This document shows, piece by piece, positions 36,855 to 49,314 of a DNA stretch of 64,000 nucleotides (the stretch's first letter is position 1; each line of letters opens with the position of its first letter). Both the position numbers and the translations under genes were made by a program. This stretch comes from Balamuthia mandrillaris (lineage: Eukaryota > Discosea > Longamoebia > Balamuthiidae): NCBI GenBank assembly GCA_031835245.1, contig JAVKOQ010000287.1, positions 1 to 64,000 on the forward strand. The letters run 5' to 3'. Under the pieces are notes generated by a model. That model saw nothing but the letters and a program-made list of their open reading frames with translations. It did no database searches and had not been told where the DNA came from.

Positions 36855-38699
36855 TTAAGAAAGCCAGCTGGCGAGCGCTTCTAACCAGGATATCTTTTCG
36901 TCGAGAGAATCAGCAGAGAGATGAATCGTTTCTGTTTTGTTACGATAACACTCGGTGGAAGCAGAAGCAGTGCCAGTCGGTGGTTCTTCCTTTACCGACC
37001 GCGAAATAATGATGGTGAAGTTAAAGAAGGAAGAAGAATTACTGTTGTTATTGTCTTTCTTTGGCTTTGTTGGAGTCGTCGACGTTGTTGGTGATTTAGA
37101 AGCAGATTCGTTTGAAGGAGACGAAGACTCAAGGGCTGGAGTGGATTCTCCATCTTGAACGACCATCCATTGCAACGATTGTTTGTCGTTAAAGTCAAAA
37201 AGAAGAGTACCTTCTTTTTCTCCTTTTTCTTTCATTTTGGCATGATGATGACTGCTTTGTTTCACCTTTGCAGAAGAGATCGTGGATAAGAGATGTTTTT
37301 GCACTGGCGGGCGTTTGTGGAAACTGAGTTTCCCCTTTCGTAGGACAAAGTATTGTGTCTCCCACTGAGGAAAGAGCCCACCGCTTCGTTTCTGGAGATA
37401 TCCTTCCTTGTCCTATTGTTTTTGTTTTATTTTGTAAGTAAGAATCATAAAGGAACAAAGAAATGGAGAATAATAGGAAGAAGGCCAAACTAACCAGAAA
37501 AAGAGGTTTAACATAATTCGGATCGCTACAGTGATAACACACAAGACGGCCTTCCCAATTGAGGACGCCTTTCCTGCCGCAAAGCGCGCAGGAAGCATAC
37601 TTGAGCTCCACTTTCAACGTGAGCAGGGTGGCCACGCATTGATAGAGCTCGTAGAACACGGATGGCAGCAAAGTTTGCAGCAAGTGTGGATCGCTTAATA
37701 GTTCCTTTTTACAGTATTTCACTTTGATTTGGTATTAAAGTAATGAGCAAAAGACAGAGACACCGAAAGGACGGAAGAACGAAAGAGGTACTTACAAGGA
37801 CATTCGATGCCATAGTAGCCATTGGGATAGAGATGAACATTGCCAGTAGCAATGGCTTGAAGCGCACTCTTCACGCTGCACGAGTTGCAAAAGATGTGAC
37901 CACAAATACCAGTTATAACCCCAACTTGAGCACTATCCATCACTCTTCCACAACCATTACATCCTATTTCAGAGATCATTAACAAAACTAGAATAGACCT
38001 TTGCAAGAAGAAGAACGTACGAGTAAACAAGTTAAATATTTCAGAGGCATTAAACAACGAATGAGAACAACAACAAGTTGAAGTTGTCGTCGAAGAAGAG
38101 TCATCCTTGGTTCCTTCCTCTTCCTGTTGACAACCATCATAAAAAGCGTCATCCAAAGTGAAACGCGAGCATTCAGGAGCGGCTACTCTTTGAACGAACG
38201 AGAAGAGAATCTTCATCGCCAATTCGTAGTTGCTTTCATCGACCGACTCTTTGAATGCGTTGACGAATATGTTGTTCTCCTTTGCTCGAAAGTAGCGCAG
38301 CGCCTTTTGTGTTTGTTCTTTGGGAAGATGAATTTTTGGATAGAATAACGAGGAAGCAGAAGAAGAACGCGAAGAACGAGACGAGGACGGAGGAGAAGGA
38401 GATGGTGAAGAAGTAGATATGGAAGCAGGTGGAGAAGCTTCTTGAGGAAGAGGAGGTAACGGCCGATTTGGTACTGCTCGTCGAGCTTTTAACTTTATAC
38501 TTCCACTTTTGCGCTTTTGTTTGCTCTTTTTGTGTGGTGAGTTATTAGAAGAAGGGATGTTTTCTTGCCGGTTGATGAGGTTTGGAAGGTCCCATTTCTT
38601 CCGGCAACGGAAACAAAATCGAAAACCACATTTCTGAGCAACAAAACAAGTTAACAAAGGAAGATAGAAGAGAGAAGAGCGCAAGAGAAAAAGAACAGC

Positions 38700-38741
<42 letters not shown>

Positions 38742-39783
38742 CTCATACCGTACAAAATACATAATTACAAGCGTCGATATGAATACCCCTTTTCTCTGCA
38801 CATTTAGGGCATTTCACCGCTCGCATCAACAATTGATTATGCATGAATGAATCCTGATATTAATTCATGTTAATATCCATGAATGAGAGATAGAGAGAAA
38901 GAATGAGAAACCTTCAAATTAAGCTTTTTATCTCCACGATCATCATCTGCTGATAACTTGCTAAGAATAAGACGATTGGGTTCGACGTGAACGGATTTCA
39001 ACTTTTTCCAGTGCTCCTTCTTGTATTGAGAACAAAGATTGGACCCCAGTTCTGGCGGCAATAACTGCTTGCCCCAACATTCCCCACAAAAGTCGAATCC
39101 AAAAGTGGCGCATCTGTATAGCTTTTCTCTTATGACAGCAGAGCATGCAGTACATTCCATTGGAAACTCTGTTTCAAGGTTATAGAATGAATTGAATAAG
39201 TATAGAAGGTTTGGAAGAGAGAGAGAGAGAGAGAGAGAAGAGAGAAGAGAGAGAGAAGAGACAATGAGGTGAATAGAAACGAACCAGCGATAGTGTAAAA
39301 GTTGTAGATGCCTTGGCATGCCTTCACGACTGCCGTTAACTGCCCTTTCAACTGTGTAAAGCTACTTGACTTGGCAACCACGTCCATGAAAGCATCGCAC
39401 ATCAATCTCTGGTGGGATTCCTCAGCCGTCAACAATCGTAAAATTTCTTCTTCTCTATCTTGAGGTTCTCCTTCGCTCTTTTTAATTGTTGGTTCGTTTT
39501 GCTCTAGCGTGTTATCCTTGGGTTCTTCTTCGCTCTCTATTATAATTTGTCCGTTTGGTGTTTGTTTTATTCTGCAACGTTGATGAATGCTGCGTCGTCT
39601 CTTGTTGCCAGAAAGGTTACTGCTATTGTTTTTACTGCTGCCTGGCGTGTTGTTGGGGCATTTTAGGCGATGTGAAGAAGTTGTTGTATTCAATAAAGTG
39701 ATGTACTGATGAAAGCGCGATTGGAGTTTTGTGTATCCACATAACTTTAAGAATCCTATTTTTGTATTACAGTTTATTTTCCT

Positions 39784-39819
<36 letters not shown>

Positions 39820-41181
39820 CAAACCTTCCATTTTGTCCACAGCCGAAGATGCAACGTGACACAGATCTACTATGGGAAGTATTTCTGCTTCCAGAACCAA
39901 TTTTGCTGGTTGTGCAAAAAAGTTTTGCTTAGTACTAAGGAAATCTAGAGAGAGAGAGAGAGAGAGAAGCGTATACGAAATGCAGGCAGAGCATGCCCAA
40001 GTAACTGCAAAGCAAATGCTTTGACCGACAATGAATTGGAATGAAAAGCAAGCCGCCACAAGTTTTCTTTAATGTGTTGCTCGAAATACTCGTAAGGCAT
40101 TTCTTTTGTTTTCTTGTGTTAACAAATGAAATTGGTACCAAAAAGAAAGACGATACAAACCCAAATAAAAGCACCGCTTCATCAAGTTCTCTATAGCAGT
40201 GAATAGAAGAGGAAGCTTCGTGCGCTTCACAACCCGTAACAATGTTTTAAACAAATTATGTTGCAGCATTTGCTGCATTACCTGCTGAGTTGTCTCTGCT
40301 TTCGTTCCTGTTGTCGATATGTTAACAAATACTAAAATTAAAAAGAGATGCGAGGAGTATGTGCCTGGTTCTACAAGAATGTGGAATGTGTCTACTACAC
40401 TGAGAACAAGATACTGAGAAATGTTTTGTTGCTTCTCTTCCAAGGACGTCAACAAACCGACCATTCTCTCAACCAGTTTCATGTCTAATATCAAAACTCG
40501 CATTCGCTCTGGTGCCAAAAAAATTATAATCGGAAAACGATTTGTTTGAGAAAGAGAAAAACGTACCATCAGACACCATCCGTGCAAGATAAAGCATACA
40601 TCTTGTTTTGGTCGTCATCTCATGGCTTGACTCCAACAAAGAGAGATAAAAGGTGGCACTAGTGCTCACTTCCTCCGTATAATCTATTCATTCATGAGAC
40701 AAACCTCAGAATGAGTGAGAGAGAGAGAGAGAGAGAGAGAACGAACCTTTGAAAGTACAATCCGTCTTGACCACAGTTTGAAGAGGAATTGTTTGACCGG
40801 CGTAATCTACAAGCTGATAACGATGCATTACGTCTGCCATAGCTTCCAATGACTTTACCTCCTTTTAAAACAAAGGATAAGTGGGCAAGAAAAGAAAAGA
40901 AAAGTTTCAAGAACGAGTACCGTTGCGGTTTGTCCTTCAGCTGCTTTCTTCTTGTTCTTCTTGTTCTTCTTTTTCTTTTTTGGAGAAGAAGATTTTCTTT
41001 GCTTCTTTTTGGATGACGTTGCTGCGGCTACTGTTGGCTCTATCACGGTTTGGAAATATTTGCGGAGATTTTCCAGCTCTATTAAACTCTGAAGCGCGGA
41101 ACTTCTTTGTCTAAAATCTTCGTGTAACATTTTTGCCAAACTCTAATATTATTGTTTAAAAAACGATCGAAAAGAAAATAG

Positions 41182-41217
<36 letters not shown>

Positions 41218-41616
41218 AAACCTGATGCAGTTGAGGCACGAGAATGCGTTGGAGCATCGACAAGCCCTTGCTTACGTTCTTAACCGGGATCTGAAAGCCG
41301 AGAAGCTCGAGGGCAATGCAACCAGCAGCCCATACGTCCTTCTTACTATAATCATAGTCCGAAGGAAGAGGATCGCTGCTGTTGATTTCTGGAGGATTGT
41401 AGTTGGGAGAACCATGATTTCTTTCTCCCTCTTTTATTTAAGTTTGTTAGATGCATTTTGAGAAACAGAAACAAAAAAGCAAGAAGAGGAAGCAAAGGTG
41501 GAACAAACCTTGGGTAAGAAATGTGGACAAGCCAAAATCTGCCAAGCAAAGGGTGCTTTCATCTCTCAGTAGAATGTTTTCTGGTTTCTGTCTTTGGTAT
41601 TAGCAAACAAAGAACG

Positions 41617-41653
<37 letters not shown>

Positions 41654-42022
41654 AAGAGACGGACCAAATCTTCGTGGATAGCTCCTCTAGCATGATAAAA
41701 CGTCAACGCAGCAAGAATCTGACACAAAAAGTTTACGACTTTAGGTTGAGGCAGACATACTCCAAAGTTTAAACATTCGCTGTCCAACTCGAACGGAGGA
41801 TCGATGGGAATGCTACAAAGTGAAGTGGAAGTTGGAGAGGAGGAAGAGGATTCGCTAGGAGGAGATGAAGATGCTTCGAGTTGAGCTTCTGAAGGAAGCA
41901 GTTGGTCGTCCAAATAAGACCGCAAAGAACTCAACGGACAGTACTCCATAACTAGGTGCAGTGCTTCTTTACCGTAAAGAGTCTCTGTATTTATGATACC
42001 CTATTAATGAAAGAAACAGAGC

Positions 42023-42064
<42 letters not shown>

Positions 42065-43491
42065 CAAACCAGAAAGTTCATTTCCACATGTGGCACATTG
42101 CGGCGATGGACTCCCCTTTTCTTTCTTGCCCGAATTTTTGGTTTCTTTACCTTCATATTCAGCTTTGTCATCTTCTCTATCCTCTTCCTCTGAATTTTCT
42201 TTTTCTTCGTCCTCCATTACCATCTCATCACCTCCAGTGAGCGCTTCTTCTTTTTCTTCCACGAATCGCAGTTGAAAGCATTTCGGACAGTAATATCGAG
42301 GAGGTGGCGGGAAGCTTCCAACATAACAATGAAAGAGCTTCACAAAGTTTGGGCGCGGCAAAATGAGCATCGAAATGTACTCTCCCAGCTGAGAGTAGAG
42401 CCAATTCCAAAAGTCATCCTTAGTCTCTTTCTCTGCTGCCAGCTGCTCCATTCTGTCCTTGTCCATATACTCCAATCCCACCGAAGAGAAGCCGTCCTCT
42501 CGAATGCGAGTGCCCGCACTCATGGATTTCTTTCGCTTCCTCTCCTTCTTCTTTTGGTCTCGTTCAAAGTAGGGGTAAATGCTTTTGACGGCATAGACTT
42601 TACCACGATAACGCATCTTGCGGACGAGACCGTCAGCGCCGCTGCCGATGACCTCCAACAGCTCGAATTCGTTGGGATCTGCCGCCAAAAACTTAAGTCT
42701 CTCCATCGTCAATTCAACTGTATATTTAATACGAAATGAGTTATGCAAGAGGAGAGGGAGCATGGACATACATGACGGAGAAAGAACGAGAGAAGGCATA
42801 AAACGTACAAGAAAATTTAAACGTGGAAAGGCTTTCAGCAGGATAGCTCCTGCGAGCCGCCTGCAATACAGAAAAAATCTCAAATACCAAAGCCCAGTCC
42901 CTCTCCCTTCCCTCTTCCATGATTTCCAATTTAGAGATCATGTCAGTGAACCTGGCGTTCAACTTCAACACCGACCAAAGCTCCAGAAAGCCGTCCATGG
43001 TGTTGAGCAAGGTGATGAAGGAGATGTCGTTGTGGATGTAGAGTAAGTTGGTGACCAGCACCAACAGCTTGGGCACGTCGTAGACGTACCAGAGCTTGGT
43101 CTGTGCCAGCGCGGAGAAGAAGACGTCATTGTCCACCTTTTGAAGAGAGTCCAGGAAGAACCGAAGGTCCACTGTGCTGAACTGAAGAAGAAGCGAAGTG
43201 GAGGAGGCCGAAGAAATAGAAGAGGAGAGGGATGTGTTGCTGTTGTTGTTACAGAGAAGTTCGAGGTAGGCATGTATGCTGTAAAAGAGCTGCACGCAGG
43301 AGATGGTTTCCTCGTCGGCGTCTCTCTCTTTGTAGAAGCGGTAGAGTTCCTTGGTGCCTGCTATGTCGTGGAGCACCACGCCTTTGGGCAGCGTGGCTGC
43401 AACGAAACCCCAGAATAGAAGACGGAGAGAACGAAAGGAGAGAACAAAAGATCAGAATAGGAGAGGGAGAGGGAGAGAGCGAAACAAAGAG

Positions 43492-43526
<35 letters not shown>

Positions 43527-43619
43527 GAGAACGAAAGAGGAGAGCGTAGAAGGGCAAAAAAACAGAGAAAAGAATGGAGAAGAGGAGAACAAGCAAAGAC
43601 ACAAAGATGACTGCAAGTT

Positions 43620-43671
<52 letters not shown>

Positions 43672-44030
43672 ATGAAAGAGAAGGAGAAAGAAGAGGGAAA
43701 GAAGGTGTTACCATTCAAAAGGTCCATCTCATAGGAGAGCTGAGGATGGCTCTGCAGAAAAAGGGCAAAGCGGAGGAGCAGCCGCTGCCTCAACGAGGCC
43801 AGCTGCTCCAGGCAATACTTTTGCAGCTGCGTTCGGTCCTGCCTGGAGGAGGAGGAGGAAGCGGAATGGGCTTTGCTGTTCCCTCCTCCCTCAGACCCAG
43901 CGGGGTCGAAGAGGTGCTCCAAGTAGCTACGCAGGGGCTTCTGCCCTCCCGTGGCGGATTGGATGGTGTTCCCAACCCACTCGCTGGCGGAGGCCAGCAC
44001 GAAGCTTAGGCCTTTGCCCCACTCCCCCAT
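36855..44030 (-). CDS. Giant multidomain protein: kinase, helical repeats, ZZ/RBR-like and RING-like zinc modules, PH domain
   Basis: One transcript from ATG 44030 to a stop at 36855-36857, about 15-20 exons; junctions checked at several points keep frame. In order: an N-terminal helical region; kinase N-lobe (VIGSGADGLV, VYAVKSI); a charged insert containing a two-part zinc ribbon (YYCPKCF and QCATCGNE); kinase C-lobe with IHEDLKPEN (Glu replaces Arg of HRD) and ADFGLS; a Lys-rich helix; and an armadillo/HEAT-like stretch (about 40.9-39.3 kb). Next are a ZZ-like finger (CTACSAVI...FCGEC) and an RBR IBR/RING2-like finger (CPKCAEK...DACNYVFCTVCGFRFC). After a Ser/Pro linker come a RING-like module (CNGCGRV...CGHIFCNSC...ECPC, CKKE) and another Cys pair set (CALCGRK...CYHC). 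It ends in a PH domain (KEGYLQKRSGGLFPQWETQYFVL to ISWLEALASWL). Probably a membrane-recruited kinase with E3 activity; activity is inferred. Confidence 0.8.
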
Positions 44031-44045
44031 TTTGTTGTTTTTTGT

Positions 44046-44085
<40 letters not shown>

Positions 44086-45046
44086 TCGGAGACAACAGGA
44101 GAAAGAGAACAGGAAGGGAGGAGAAGGAGGAAGGAGAGTATTAAATGTTATGTTGCACTTTAGAAAATGTCTTTCTTCTCTTTTTTTCTTTTTTCTTTTT
44201 TCTTTTCTTATTTTTTTTTAATAACTTTTTATCTTATTTTGTTTTTTTGTTTTGTTGAGAAATATCCGAAATTTCCTTCAATTTATCGATATTATCATAA
44301 ATGGGAACTATTCTGTCGACATATTCATCAAATTTGGATAACTTTTCCGAAATTTGGATAAACGTCCTAAAAAGTCGCAATAAGGAAACTCATTCAATTT
44401 GTTTCGTGTAAATTTCGTGAGCATTGTTGGCCTGGACGTTAAACCCCGAAGAGAAGGCCTCCATCAAAGCGCAACTTCCAACGCTGGCGTCGACATCCTG
44501 CTGCGCTATCCCACAGCAGTTGGGAGGCATCGCCTCGTCCTGGAGGAATCGATTTGTCCCAAGAAAATGAGTTCGCGATCGTTTCGCCGGTAAACCTCAG
44601 AAAAGTTCAACTTTTTGCCGCACGCGAAAGAAAAAAAAAAGAAAGAAGAACGGAATAGAAAAAACAAAAAACAACCTTAACGCAACGTTTTGTTTTTTTT
44701 TTTTAAAAAAAAAAAAAAAAACAAAGCAAGAAGAAGAAGAAGGAAGAACGTGTAAGTTAAGTTAAAAAAAGGGAGGGGGGGGGGAGGGTGAAAAAAAAGA
44801 AGGAAGCTCGCCAAAGGAGGACTTTTTTTTTTTGTTTGTGTGTCTTTCAGGAGAAGAAGAAGTCGAGAGAAAAGAGAGACAGGGGACAGAAAAGACAGAG
44901 AGACAGAAAAAAAAAAAGAAGTTAGACAAAACAAAACAAAAAGAGAGAGAAGAAGCCAGTTGTGGTTTGTGGTGTGTGGAAAGAAAGAACCCCAACCAGC
45001 CAGCCAGCCACCCAAAGCAAGCTTTTCATTTTTTTCTTTAAAAAAA
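44031..45046. promoter_or_regulatory. Divergent intergenic region between the giant kinase gene and the HECT gene
   Basis: About 1 kb. It holds a (GT)n run (44051-44082), then TATCCGAAATTTCC (near 44263), CAAATTTGGATAAC and CCGAAATTTGGATAAAC (44330-44363), a set of near-identical AATTT-core elements. Purine-rich leader sequence follows up to the HECT start. No RNA gene seen. Confidence 0.45.
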
Positions 45047-45407
45047 ATGGGCAACTTCTACTCCACGGCTGAGATTTTGAACGAGAAGATCGAGGACACG
45101 GCAGGGCGGCTCTACTGGCCTTCGTTGCCCTTCGAGGGACCCGTCAAACTGCGCTTTTGTTGTAGCAAGTGCAAGTACGTACTTCTTTCTTTCTTTTCTT
45201 CGCTACGTTTCTCTCCTCTCACACATCTCATCTCATCTCATGACTTGACAAAAAAAACGATTTTTTTTAAAAAAAACCTCGCAGCGGAGAGGCGATACTT
45301 TTGCAACCCTTTCCCGAGTATTGGCACGAGCTCGTGGTGTTGAAAGGCGAATGCTTTGCATGCGGAGGCGTTCGGAGTGTAAGAAGCTTCTCTTCTCTTC
45401 TCTTTTG

Positions 45408-45467
<60 letters not shown>

Positions 45468-47212
45468 GTCTTTTTCTGATCTTCTTTCATCGTTTTTTTT
45501 TTTTTTTTTTTTTGTGATCCTGCGCTTCTCTCCCTCCTCATCCTCCAATCCGGCCCACAAAGATTCGGACAAAATTTGTGGAAGCGGGCAAACACAGAGA
45601 GGCCATCTGGACCTTCAAAGGCGGGGACAAGCGCAAGCTGGGCGAGCAGCTGCAAAAGTTTGTGCGCTCGGGGCCGCCAGCACACGCCCAGCTGGAGAGC
45701 CTCTCGGAGGCCGGAGTCTACTTTGAGCGCACTATTCGGCCGCCCAACTTTCGAGAGACGGTCCTCCCGCCCGACTTTTTGTATCCAGAGGGAGCTGCGC
45801 AGCTCAGCCTTCACGAGCGGCATCAGCTCTTCCTTCGGACCTTCTCCAAGGAGGTGCGAGGCTGGGATCGTCTGAAGATCAGGATAGACCGGGATCAACA
45901 CATCTTAGGCCAAGCCTTCAAGCAATTCCAGGACGTCTCGCCCGCCAAGCTTCGAGGCAGCTTCAAAGTGAAGTTCAATGGGGAGGAGGCCATCGACTAT
46001 GGAGGCGTCACGCAGGAGTTTTTTCAGCTGGTGTCGGAGCAGATGCTGGACCCACACGTCAACCTCTTCCTGCCCAACGGCCCCAACAACACCTTTCACC
46101 CCTCCCCTTCTTCCTCTATCAATGAGCTGCACTTGGAGTATTTTCGCTTCTTTGGGCGCTTTCTCGGCAAAGCCCTCATCGAGGATAAACTAGTGAAAGC
46201 ACCTTTGACACGCGCCATCTGGAAGCTGCTCCTCGGCAAGAGCCTCAACTTCTCCGACTTTCACACAGTGGACAAGACTGCCTATCTTCGTTTGAGACAG
46301 ACGTTGGACTTTGATGAAGAGCTGCTGGAGTCCTGCAGCCTCGTCTTTGCTGCCAACATTGATGACTTTGGGGAGGGCAAGCTCTATGAGCTGAAGGAGG
46401 GAGGGGAGAACATTCCAGTCACTAAAGACAATCTGCATGAGTGGATCAAGCTGTACAGTAGTTGGCGGATGGCGGACAGCGTGACAGAGCAACTGGAGAA
46501 TCTGTTGCGAGGGTTTTATGAAGTAGTTCCGGTTCAGCTCATTGCACCTTTGTTCAACGAGTTTGAGCTGGAGCAGATTCTGTGTGGATTGAACGAGCTT
46601 GATGTAGAGGACTGGAAGAAACACAGTGGTTTGTTTTTTTTTTTTTTACCTTTCCCTCTTTCTTCCTTTTTTTTTTCTCCTTTCTTCTTTCTCCTTATTT
46701 TCTCTGTTCTCGTTGTTCTGTTTCGTTTTTACCTTTCTCTCCTTGCTCGTTCTCTTCACTTTGCGCTGTTTTCTGTTCTCATTTCCATCTCTTTTTTTCG
46801 CTTATTATAGTGACGGTTGGTTTTCGGAGTAGCGAGGAGAAAGAACAGCTAGCTTGGTTTTGGGAAGTTTTGGAGCAATTCGCGAACTCACAACGGGGGC
46901 AAGTATTGCAGTTCACAACAGGGTCAGCGCAGGTGCCCGTCTCTTTCGAGTACCTTCACCCTCCCTTCACTGTGGCCCTTGTCAAAGGGCTTCGCACCGA
47001 TTCTTTGCCCTACGGACACACCTGGTTAGCTTCCTTTTCCGCTACTTCTTGTTCTTTTCTCTTTCTTTTACCCGCACCCTTTGTCTTTGCTAACGACCAC
47101 ACACAACAGTTTCAACAGGTTGGACTTACCCATTTACACATCAAAAGAAAAGATGGAGGAGTCCATACAAAAGGCATTGGACTTTGGTCTCGTTGGTTTT
47201 GGAAGGAAGTGA
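45047..47212 (+). CDS. Small HECT-domain E3 ubiquitin ligase with putative N-myristoylation
   Basis: The C-terminal HECT domain spans LRGSFKVKFNGEEAIDYGGVTQEFF, FFGRFLGKALIEDKLVKAPLTRAIW, the SLVFAANIDDFGEGK region, YEVVPVQLIAPLFNEFELEQILCG, and the catalytic end LPYGHTCFNRLDLPIY. The active-site Cys codon is split TG|T by the last intron (47025-47109), so it is invisible in any single ORF. The protein ends LVGFGRK at 47212. The N-terminus MGNFYS fits an N-myristoylation signal. It is followed by two Cys pairs (CCSKCK and CFACGG) that could form a zinc ribbon. The first intron has a GTACGT donor, the second a 54-bp CT array. The protein is compact, with no WW, C2 or ankyrin repeats. Confidence 0.88.
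45410..45463 (+). repeat. (CT)n array in HECT intron 2
   Basis: A pure CT dinucleotide run of about 54 bp starts about 30 bases into the intron; a T run follows near 45496. Confidence 0.9.
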
Positions 47213-47797
47213 AAAAGATAGCGCTTTGTCCTTTCCTCCCACTTTCTTTTGTTTTTGTTTTTGTTTCTCTCTTCCTTGCCTCTTCACAAGCCACCCTCCC
47301 TGTTGTAACAAATCCGCATCCTTCACCCCTCCGTCCCTCTTTCATTCCTTCCTTCCTTCCTTCACTCTTCGTCCTTCATTCACCGTTCTTCCTTTTCTTT
47401 TTCGGTCTCTCAAAAAAAGACCTTTCGATGGTCTTTGCTGAGAACCAACAGCCAACTGTGTCTCTTTCTTTCTAATCTTTTTTTTTTATTGTTGGGTGTG
47501 TCTCTCCTCTCTCTCACACACGACATTCTTGAACATGTAAAGAAGAATTTTTAAAACTTAAAAAAAAACAAAACTTTAAATAAAAAATAATAACAAGGCC
47601 TTTTAGCTTGTAATTTAGGCAAAGGGCAAAAAAATGCCCACTCAACCGTAGCTGTAAAGTCATACAAGTCGATAAGACGTTTCCCTCTGTAATAACATCC
47701 CATTCGTTTCAATTCGTTCGTCCATTTCCCATGACGTCATGAGAAAATAAGTAGAAATTAAGCAGAGAGAAAAAAAAAACGGACCAAGCGGAGAGCG
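47213..47797. promoter_or_regulatory. Intergenic region upstream of PNPO, with a CRE-type palindrome
   Basis: 585 bp, pyrimidine-rich at first, then A-rich. CATGACGTCATG at 47730-47741 is a perfect 12-bp palindrome containing the bZIP/CREB site TGACGTCA, 57 bases before the PNPO start. Confidence 0.5.
47730..47741. promoter_or_regulatory. CRE-like bZIP site
   Basis: CATGACGTCATG, a full palindrome with core TGACGTCA. bZIP binding is established for this sequence in other eukaryotes; its use here is inferred from position. Confidence 0.5.
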
Positions 47798-49039
47798 ATG
47801 GACGCCAGGACCGTGATGCTCTTCAGGAACCCTCCCTACCAGCGAGGACCACCCCGCGATGGCCTCTCCACGGCCTCCCAGGGCGCGGAGGAAGAGGAGA
47901 CCGACCCTTTCGCCCTTTGGAGCCAATGGTACGGCCAGGCCCTGGCCTCCACCGACAAGTGGGCCCACAACATGGTGCTGAGCACCTGCGGGGCGGACAT
48001 GCAGCCGCGCTCGCGCAACGTGACCCTTCACACCTGGGACAGGAGGGGCTTTGTGTTCTGCACCAACAGCGAGGGAGAGAAGGCACGGCAGATGAAGGAA
48101 AACCCCAGAGTGGCGGCTTGCTTCAGCTGGCCGTCGTTGGATCGCCAAGTTCGCATCACGTGAGTCGACTCTTCTTTTCTCTTTTCTCTCTCTCTCCCTC
48201 TATTTCGTTTTTCCATCGACCCTCCAGCTTGTGCGTGCTGTCCTTTCTTTTGGTGTTCAACCGGTTTCACCCTTGTCCTTGCTTTCTTTCTTTCATCTCA
48301 CCACAATACAAAAAAAAAAAAAAAAAACGACAACAAAGAGGTGTGGTGGAACAACTATCAGACGCAGAGACGGAGGTGCTGTTTCGACATTGCAGCCCGA
48401 TGGAGCAGGCAGGCTTCTTCACCACGAGCCAAGGTAAAGACCATCCTCACAACCAAAGCAATCCTGAATTGGATCGTCAGGTTTCCATCCTCTCCCATCG
48501 CTTCTTTTTTGTATCTACTACAATACATGGTTTTCATATTCTCCCTCTCTCTCTTTCTCTCTCTCAATCTCTTTCCCTCTCTTTCCGACTCTCTCTCTCT
48601 CTCTCTTTGGTTCACCATTTGATCTCAACTGTTCCTTTGCAAAATGAAGGAGCGGCTACAGTACATGCGAGAAACCTACGAACGTTTCGGCCTTTTGAAG
48701 GACTGTAACAACGGTCTGGAAGGCAATGAGCACGAGCGAAAGCGAATGCAGGAGCTCGTTCCGCTGCCACCAGCATGGAAAGGCTTTCGCATCAGGCCCA
48801 CCTCCCTGGAGTTTTTCTTTGGCGATGAGCCAGGCGTGAGGAGAATGCGCTTTACGCTCTCCAACACGACCCCAGGCAATAACAACAACCGCATCGGTTT
48901 CAACAAAAAGGGGAAGAAGCACGAGGAGAACAACAACAACATTGTTTGCAATGACGGAGGAGAAGAGCTTCCTTTCTCGTTAACGAAGGAGGAGGAGGAA
49001 GAGAGCAAGTGGTGGAGGGTCGAATTTTTAGCGCCCTAA
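47798..49039 (+). CDS. PNPO: Pyridoxamine 5'-phosphate oxidase
   Basis: An FMN enzyme making PLP from PNP or PMP. Domain order fits: DPFALWSQWYGQAL, MVLSTCGADMQPRSRNVTL, GFVFCTNSEGEKARQM, NPRVAACFSWPSLDRQVRI, then after an intron VEQLSDAETEVLF, and in the last exon PPAWKGFRIRPTSLEFF and RMRFTLSN. It finishes with the family ending WWRVEFLAP. An Asn/Lys/Glu-rich insert precedes that end. The usual S..LGAWAS block is diverged to EQAGFFTTSQ. Introns are short and CT-rich. The product PLP is the cofactor of the CBS encoded at 3-5 kb. Confidence 0.93.
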
Positions 49040-49237
49040 ATTTTTTCTTCGAATTTTTCGAAGTTTCCAATACCAAAATTATAAATTAAATAATGTTTGA
49101 TTTCCGATTGGTTCAACTATGTCTACAAAAAAGATGAAGAAAACCAAAAGAAAAAAAGAAAGAAAGAAAAGTGGAATTTCATTCTTTTGCAGTTTGCTAA
49201 GGCTCTTCTCTCTCTCTCTCGCTCTTCAGATTCACTT

Positions 49238-49241
<4 letters not shown>

Positions 49242-49287
<46 letters not shown>
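49242..49287 (+). repeat. (TTG)n tract just upstream of the O-methyltransferase start
   Basis: About 15 perfect TTG triplets, in the probable 5' leader. Downstream of it the ATG at 49303 is out of frame with the methyltransferase and may act as an upstream start. Confidence 0.85.
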
Positions 49288-49314
49288 GGTTGCCATTATT
49301 CGGATGACAAAGCA

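Noticed and set aside
36900-37300. Separate small gene on plus at 36955-37158
   Set aside because: It is antisense to the PH-domain exon of the giant kinase gene, whose reading frame is strongly supported.
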